Below, in pieces: positions 59,714 through 64,000 of a DNA stretch of 64,000 bases (the stretch's first letter is position 1; every line of letters begins with the position of its first letter). A program made the position numbers and the translations under genes. The DNA comes from Desulfoluna limicola (lineage in GTDB: Bacteria > Desulfobacterota > Desulfobacteria > Desulfobacterales > Desulfolunaceae): the NCBI RefSeq assembly GCF_021654575.1, contig NZ_AP024488.1, positions 372,001-436,000 of the forward strand, read 5' to 3'. The notes below the pieces were generated by a model. The model ran no database searches. It saw only the letters and a program-made list of their open reading frames with translations, and was not told the DNA's origin.

Positions 59714-60004
59714 ATGACAACAGATCACGAGATACACTCCATGAAACGATTTGAAGAGCTCTTTGAAGAGCTGAAGAAGAAGGTGGCTGCCGATGATCCC
59801 GATTCCGGGACCGTGAAGGCGATTCGTGCCGGCAAGCATGCCATCGGCAAGAAAGTACTGGAAGAGGCCGGTGAGGTCTGGATGGCTGCCGAATACGAAG
59901 GCAAAGAGAAGACCGCCGAAGAGATTTCCCAGCTTCTCTACCATCTCCAGGTGATGATGATTGCCTGTGATCTGGAGATGGACGATATCTATAAATACCT
60001 GTGA
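59714..60004 (+). CDS. hisE: Phosphoribosyl-ATP pyrophosphatase
   Basis: A 96-aa protein from ATG 59714 (ATG 59741, giving [11 protein letters not shown], is an equally likely start). The MazG-like all-alpha HisE fold is clear from [20 protein letters not shown] and [16 protein letters not shown]. It hydrolyses phosphoribosyl-ATP in step 2 of histidine synthesis. hisI is not fused and not in the window. hisG, step 1, lies 106 bp downstream. Confidence 0.92.
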   Translation: MTTDHEIHSMKRFEELFEELKKKVAADDPDSGTVKAIRAGKHAIGKKVLEEAGEVWMAAEYEGKEKTAEEISQLLYHLQVMMIACDLEMDDIYKYL

Positions 60005-60110
60005 TGGCCGACGCTGTCGGAATCGTTATGGGGGCTTTATACGAAGGCCCTGGCGGTTCCGGCTGTCTCCTGCGAGGCACATCAACCTGTAGAGTAAGGA
60101 AAGTCGTTAG

Positions 60111-60962
60111 ATGCTGAAAATAGCCATTCCCAACAAAGGGTCCCTCTCCGAAGAGGCCCGGGCCCTTATTTCTGAAGCCGGATACAACTGCAAGCGGTAC
60201 AGCCGTGAACTGAAAGTCACCGACGTTGCAAACCAGGTGGAGTTCATTTTTTTGCGCCCCCGTGATATTGCGGTGTACGTGCAAAGCGGGATCATCGACC
60301 TGGGCATCACCGGTCGCGACCTGGCCATGGACAGCGAGTCCGAGGTGGATGAGCTGCTTCCCTTGGGGTTCGGTCGCTCAAGCTTTTGCTACGCGGTTCC
60401 CGAAGAGAGCCTGCTTACCCCTGAGGGGTTCAAGGGCAAGCGCATTGCCACCTCCTATCCCGGTATTGTCAGCCGGGACCTGAAGAACCGCAATATTGAC
60501 GCAAAGATCATCAAGCTGGACGGTGCCATTGAAATCTCCATCAACCTGGGGGTGGCCGACGCCATCGCCGACGTGGTTCAGACGGGCCGCACCATGGTGG
60601 AGGCGGGGCTTCGCATCAGCGGTGAGCCCATCATGGTCTCGGAAGGCATTCTGGCGACCCGGAAGGGCCGCGGGGACAACCTGACCGCGCCGGAGCAGGT
60701 GTTTATCGAACGCCTCAAGGGAATTGTGGTTGCGCGGGAGTATGTGATGGTGGAGTACGATGTGCCCGGGGATGTCCTGGAGACGGCCTGCGCCGTGACG
60801 CCGGGCATCGAAGCACCCACGGTGGCGCCTCTGCGGCGTGAGGGGTGGTTTGCCGTGAAGGCCATGGCCCGCAAGAAGGAACTCAACAGCATCATGGATC
60901 GCCTGGCCGAAGTGGGAGCCAAGGGGATTATTGTGACGGATATCCGAACCTGCCGGCTTTAA
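60111..60962 (+). CDS. hisG: ATP phosphoribosyltransferase, long form
   Basis: A 283-aa protein: the catalytic domains start LKIAIPNKGSLSEEARALIS and include DLGITGRDLAMDSE and DAIADVVQTGRTMVEAGLRI. The extra C-terminal ACT/PII-like regulatory domain (KAMARKKELNSIMDRLAEVG, GIIVTDIRTCRL) marks the long, hexameric HisG that is inhibited by histidine and does not need HisZ. It commits ATP and PRPP to histidine synthesis. Confidence 0.95.
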   Translation: MLKIAIPNKGSLSEEARALISEAGYNCKRYSRELKVTDVANQVEFIFLRPRDIAVYVQSGIIDLGITGRDLAMDSESEVDELLPLGFGRSSFCYAVPEESLLTPEGFKGKRIATSYPGIVSRDLKNRNIDAKIIKLDGAIEISINLGVADAIADVVQTGRTMVEAGLRISGEPIMVSEGILATRKGRGDNLTAPEQVFIERLKGIVVAREYVMVEYDVPGDVLETACAVTPGIEAPTVAPLRREGWFAVKAMARKKELNSIMDRLAEVGAKGIIVTDIRTCRL

Positions 60963-61051
60963 GGGCCCAGGTGGAACCTATCGTGGTGGTTGCTCATGGG
61001 TGGTGGGGACCTGGGCACGATTTCCATGAACATGCAAACAGGACGTGAGAC

Positions 61052-61441
61052 ATGGTCTTTATCTCAACAATGCTGGCTCTCCTCATGGCGTTTCACTTCG
61101 GACGCCAGGGCCTGATTTACGGGTTTGTTCTCGGCATCTCCATGGAGGTGGTGAACCTGGTGGTCTCTGCCAGGATGACAAGGAAGGCCGAAGAGAACAC
61201 AAAATCCCGTTACATGGGGCTTTTGGAGAAGAAGAAAGAGCGGGAAAAGCTTCTCGAGGAGCGGTGTGAATCCCTGGCCCGTGAGATCGACACCCTCGAC
61301 CGTCAGGTCAAAGAGTTGGAAGAGAAGACCAATGGGTACATGCACCAGGTCACGGAGAGCGAGAAGGTGATCGAAAAGCTTCGCTACGAAAATGAGAAGC
61401 AGGCCCGAATCATTGACGCCGCCGGCAACAGATTGCCATGA
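61052..61441 (+). CDS. Membrane-anchored coiled-coil protein
   Basis: A 129-aa protein with two short hydrophobic segments (residues 2-14 and 20-38) followed by a coiled coil from about residue 48 to 120 (KKKEREKLLEERCESLAREI). No family is recognised. The stop overlaps thiD by 4 bp (ATGA), suggesting co-translation, though a functional link to thiamine synthesis is not evident. Confidence 0.7.
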   Translation: MVFISTMLALLMAFHFGRQGLIYGFVLGISMEVVNLVVSARMTRKAEENTKSRYMGLLEKKKEREKLLEERCESLAREIDTLDRQVKELEEKTNGYMHQVTESEKVIEKLRYENEKQARIIDAAGNRLP

Positions 61442-62244
61442 TGGCCCCCCGGGTTCTTTCCATTGCGGGGTCTGACAGCTGCGGTGGGGCTGGCATTCAA
61501 GCCGACCTGAAAACCCTTGCGTCTCTTGGTTGTCATGGTATGACCGCCATAACGGCTGTGACGGCCCAGAACACGCAAGGGGTCATCCGGGTGATGCCGG
61601 TGGCCCCTGACATGGTCCGGGCCCAGGCCGAGGCGGTTCTCTCAGATATCGGGGTGGATGCGGTGAAAATCGGCATGCTGGCCACCCCTGAAAATGCGGA
61701 AGTGGTGGGGGCGCTCCTTGCGTCCCTTGACGGCGTGCCGAGTGTTCTGGACCCGGTCATGGCCGCCCAGAGCGGGGATGGCCTCAACGCATCGAGCACG
61801 GCGGAAGCCCTGGTGCGTTATGTGATGCCGGAGGTGGCCCTGATGACGCCGAACATTCCCGAAGCCGAGAGGTTGACCGGCCTGTCGGTAACCTCCTTGA
61901 ACGGGATGGAAGAGGCTGCACGCCGGCTTGTCTCCATGGGGTGTGCCAATGTCCTCCTTAAAGGCGGGCACTTTGCAGGGGACGCATGTCCGGATCTTCT
62001 CCTTGAAGGGTCTACCGGTCAGGTCACCCGCTTCACTGCCCCCCGCATCGACACACGAAACAACCACGGCACCGGGTGTACTCTGGCGTCGGCCCTGGCC
62101 GCGTTTCTTGCCCGGGGTTACTCCTTTCCGGAGGCCGCCTCAAAGGCGAAGGCCTACATCACGGGCGCTTTAAAAGGGGCCGTGTCACAGCGCCTGGGTC
62201 AGGGGCACGGGCCCCTTGAACATTTCCACGGCCTGCGAAACTGA
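61438..62244 (+). CDS. thiD: Hydroxymethylpyrimidine (phosphate) kinase
   Basis: A 268-aa ribokinase-fold protein with SIAGSDSCGGAGIQADLKTL at the start, VLDPVMAAQSGDGL, LMTPNIPEAERL, VLLKGGH and the anion-hole/catalytic NNHGTGCTLASALAAFLARG. It phosphorylates HMP and HMP-P in thiamine pyrophosphate synthesis. No thiE domain is fused and no other thi genes are adjacent. Confidence 0.95.
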   Translation: MMAPRVLSIAGSDSCGGAGIQADLKTLASLGCHGMTAITAVTAQNTQGVIRVMPVAPDMVRAQAEAVLSDIGVDAVKIGMLATPENAEVVGALLASLDGVPSVLDPVMAAQSGDGLNASSTAEALVRYVMPEVALMTPNIPEAERLTGLSVTSLNGMEEAARRLVSMGCANVLLKGGHFAGDACPDLLLEGSTGQVTRFTAPRIDTRNNHGTGCTLASALAAFLARGYSFPEAASKAKAYITGALKGAVSQRLGQGHGPLEHFHGLRN

Positions 62245-62478
62245 CGGGTCTGTCCCCGGGGTGCGTGTTTGAAAGGCCTTGACCTTTGTCAAATGTTCCC
62301 TCCCTGCTACCCCTCCTTCCAGAAAAAACTTGCTATCATTTGATGAAATCGGATAGGGTGACCCGTTTCGCACCTGCTGTGAAAGGGGTGGCGTGTGCCC
62401 AAAATTCGAAAAGGGCGGTTTTAAGTACCGGAATCATTATGGCGGCTTCGTGTAAGCCTGAAGGGGTATCTTCGTATT

Positions 62479-63873
62479 ATGGCGGTAAAAAAAGGTGAAG
62501 TGATCGAAGTTGCGGTAACAGACATGGCCTTCGGAGGCCGTGGTCTGGCCAAGGTGGATGGCATGGCTGTCTTTATTGACGGTGCTGTGGCCGGGGATAC
62601 GGTCCGTGCACGGGTGTTCAAAAAGAAGAAGAGTTTTGCCGAAGCGCGCACACTTGAGATCCTTGAACCGTCAGAAAATCGCATCGAGCCCCGTTGTGAA
62701 TATGCGTCCTGGTGCGGTGGCTGCAAGTGGCAGTTCCTTGATTACGACACGCAGCTTGAGTACAAGCGCCGTCACGTGGTGGAGTCCCTTGAGCACATCG
62801 GCAACATCCATGGCGTCACGGTGCATCCGACTCTGCCTTCGAAGCATCTTTTCGGGTATCGAAACAAGATGGAGTTCTCCTGCTCCGACAGCCGCTGGCT
62901 TCTGCCCCATGAACTGGCTGATCCCGAGATTGAAAAAGGGCTGGGTATCGGCCTGCATGTCCCCGGAACCTTCAGCAAGGTCATCGACATCAAGGCGTGC
63001 CACATTCAGCCTGAGGCGGGAAACCGGCTTTTGGAGGCGGTGCGTCAATATATCAAGGCCTCTGACCTTCCGGTTTACGGCCTGAGAAGCCATGAGGGTT
63101 TCTGGCGGTTTGTCATGCTGCGTCACTCCTACCACGAAGATCGCTGGATGGTGAACATCGTCACCGCCGAGGATCGTCCGGAGGTGGTTCAGCCCTTGGC
63201 CGATGCCTTGATGGAGGCCTTTCCCGAGGTGGCCTCCGTGGTGAACAACATCACCAGCCGGAAGGCGGGTGTGGCTGTGGGCGAGACCGAGAAACTTCTG
63301 GGAGGCGAGCCCTTCATCACCGATCGTCTGGGGGACCATACCTTCAATATCTCCGCCAACTCGTTTTTCCAGACCAACACCCCCGGTGCCGAAGCCCTTT
63401 ACTCTGTGGTGGAGGAGTTTGCAGGCCTTACGGGGACGGAGCGGGTGATTGATCTCTACAGTGGCACGGGCACCATTCCCATCTGGCTCTCCAAGGGTGC
63501 GGCAGAGATCACAGGCCTTGAGATTGTGCCCAGCGCCATTGAAGATGCCAATGAAAACTGCCGCAGAAATGGGGTCGAGAACTGTCGGTTCGTCCTGGGG
63601 GATGTTCGAAAAGAGCTGCCCGATGTGGACGTAAAGCCCGATGTGATGATCATCGACCCTCCCCGTGCCGGCATGCACAAAGAGGTCGTGCAACGGGTTG
63701 CGGAATTGAACCCGGATCGAATTGTCTACGTCTCATGCAATCCGGCCACCCTGGCCCGGGATCTTGAGATGCTCAAGGCGCACTATGAGATCTGTGAAGT
63801 GCGGCCTGTGGATATGTTTCCCCACACCTTCCATATTGAAGCGGTGGCACGCCTGGAACGACGTCGGGATTAA
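62479..63873 (+). CDS. rlmD: 23S rRNA (uracil-5-)-methyltransferase, RlmD/TrmA family
   Basis: A 464-aa protein with an N-terminal TRAM domain (EVIEVAVTDMAFGGRGLAKV), a [4Fe-4S] site (C-x5-C-x2-C in RCEYASWCGGCKWQ, with a later Cys in KACHIQPE), and a SAM-binding methyltransferase domain (VIDLYSGTGTIPIWL). It carries the catalytic Cys in YVSCNPATLARDL and a C-terminal Glu in FHIEAVARLERR. It probably methylates U1939 of 23S rRNA, but the family does not allow certain assignment of the target. Confidence 0.9.
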   Translation: MAVKKGEVIEVAVTDMAFGGRGLAKVDGMAVFIDGAVAGDTVRARVFKKKKSFAEARTLEILEPSENRIEPRCEYASWCGGCKWQFLDYDTQLEYKRRHVVESLEHIGNIHGVTVHPTLPSKHLFGYRNKMEFSCSDSRWLLPHELADPEIEKGLGIGLHVPGTFSKVIDIKACHIQPEAGNRLLEAVRQYIKASDLPVYGLRSHEGFWRFVMLRHSYHEDRWMVNIVTAEDRPEVVQPLADALMEAFPEVASVVNNITSRKAGVAVGETEKLLGGEPFITDRLGDHTFNISANSFFQTNTPGAEALYSVVEEFAGLTGTERVIDLYSGTGTIPIWLSKGAAEITGLEIVPSAIEDANENCRRNGVENCRFVLGDVRKELPDVDVKPDVMIIDPPRAGMHKEVVQRVAELNPDRIVYVSCNPATLARDLEMLKAHYEICEVRPVDMFPHTFHIEAVARLERRRD

Positions 63874-63892
63874 CCCGCTTCCAGGATGCATT

Positions 63893-63922
63893 CCCACCCT
63901 TCACGGGTGTTTTGCTCTTTTT
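63893..63922 (+). terminator. Likely terminator after the RNA methyltransferase gene
   Basis: CACCC (63895-63899) pairs with GGGTG (63905-63909), followed by TTTTGCTCTTTTTTTT. The stem is short, but the T-tract is good. Confidence 0.55.
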
Positions 63923-64000
63923 TTGCCGGGCATGGGCCTATGGCCCATGTCTGCAGAGAAGGCGCGCTGCCCGTTTTCGCAGAAACAAGAGATGACAAAC

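Overview
The window is chromosomal DNA from a GC-rich Gram-negative bacterium. Gene content and style (a complete-looking type II secretion set, an archaeal-type LeuC/LeuD pair, FmdE, a clostridial/delta-type two-domain flavin oxidoreductase, dCache chemoreceptor, long-form HisG) fit Desulfobacterota, probably a Desulfobacterales relative. That placement is inference from gene families; no rRNA or tRNA gene lies in the window.

Layout. (1) 1-13122: a type II secretion operon running gspG(partial)-H-I-J-K-L-M-N, then gspC-D-E, followed by a secreted YidD-domain protein and a TPR protein. (2) 13973-20095, minus strand: a HEAT-like membrane protein, a CPBP protease, gspF and a giant AsmA/DUF748 protein, so GspF is split from its ATPase. 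(3) 20745-32321: an EEP-family phosphoesterase, a two-domain NADH:flavin oxidoreductase, an SDR/DUF2867 protein, a PAS-GGDEF diguanylate cyclase, an acyl-CoA ligase and, 18 kb from gspE, gspA-gspB. (4) 33116-36217, minus strand: an LPP20/DUF4384 protein and a caspase-like lipoprotein. (5) 36850-43000: an AT-rich accessory island. It holds a gene cluster whose stop codons run into attC-like integron recombination sites: a 129-aa unknown, a zinc/HNH-like protein and an OLD-family (AAA + TOPRIM) ATPase-nuclease that together look like a candidate anti-phage system. Three evenly phased palindromes precede it, and a small two-TM gene split by a 111-bp MITE with a 9-bp target duplication follows. 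No integron integrase is visible, so this is a CALIN-like array. (6) 43665-56205: a chemoreceptor, a CobW/COG0523 GTPase, an ABC-ATPase pseudogene, a MYG1-like protein, a MORN-repeat protein, a methyltransferase/transglutaminase pair, a FliL-like lipoprotein, a protein resembling the pore-forming domain of Cry delta-endotoxins, and an FmdE protein. (7) 56976-63873: housekeeping biosynthesis, with an XRE-cupin regulator, leuC-leuD, hisE, hisG, a coiled-coil membrane protein, thiD and an RlmD-type methyltransferase.

A striking background feature is a family of at least 25 intergenic elements, mostly just 3' of genes. They are built from a GC-rich box (GCCGCCGGAGGC or its complement) and one to three hairpins. 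Stem sequences differ between copies but stay complementary, while one loop (around CCGAGGAACGAGG) is conserved. This compensatory variation argues for a selected or replicated secondary structure. Several other short dispersed repeats share the same spacers.
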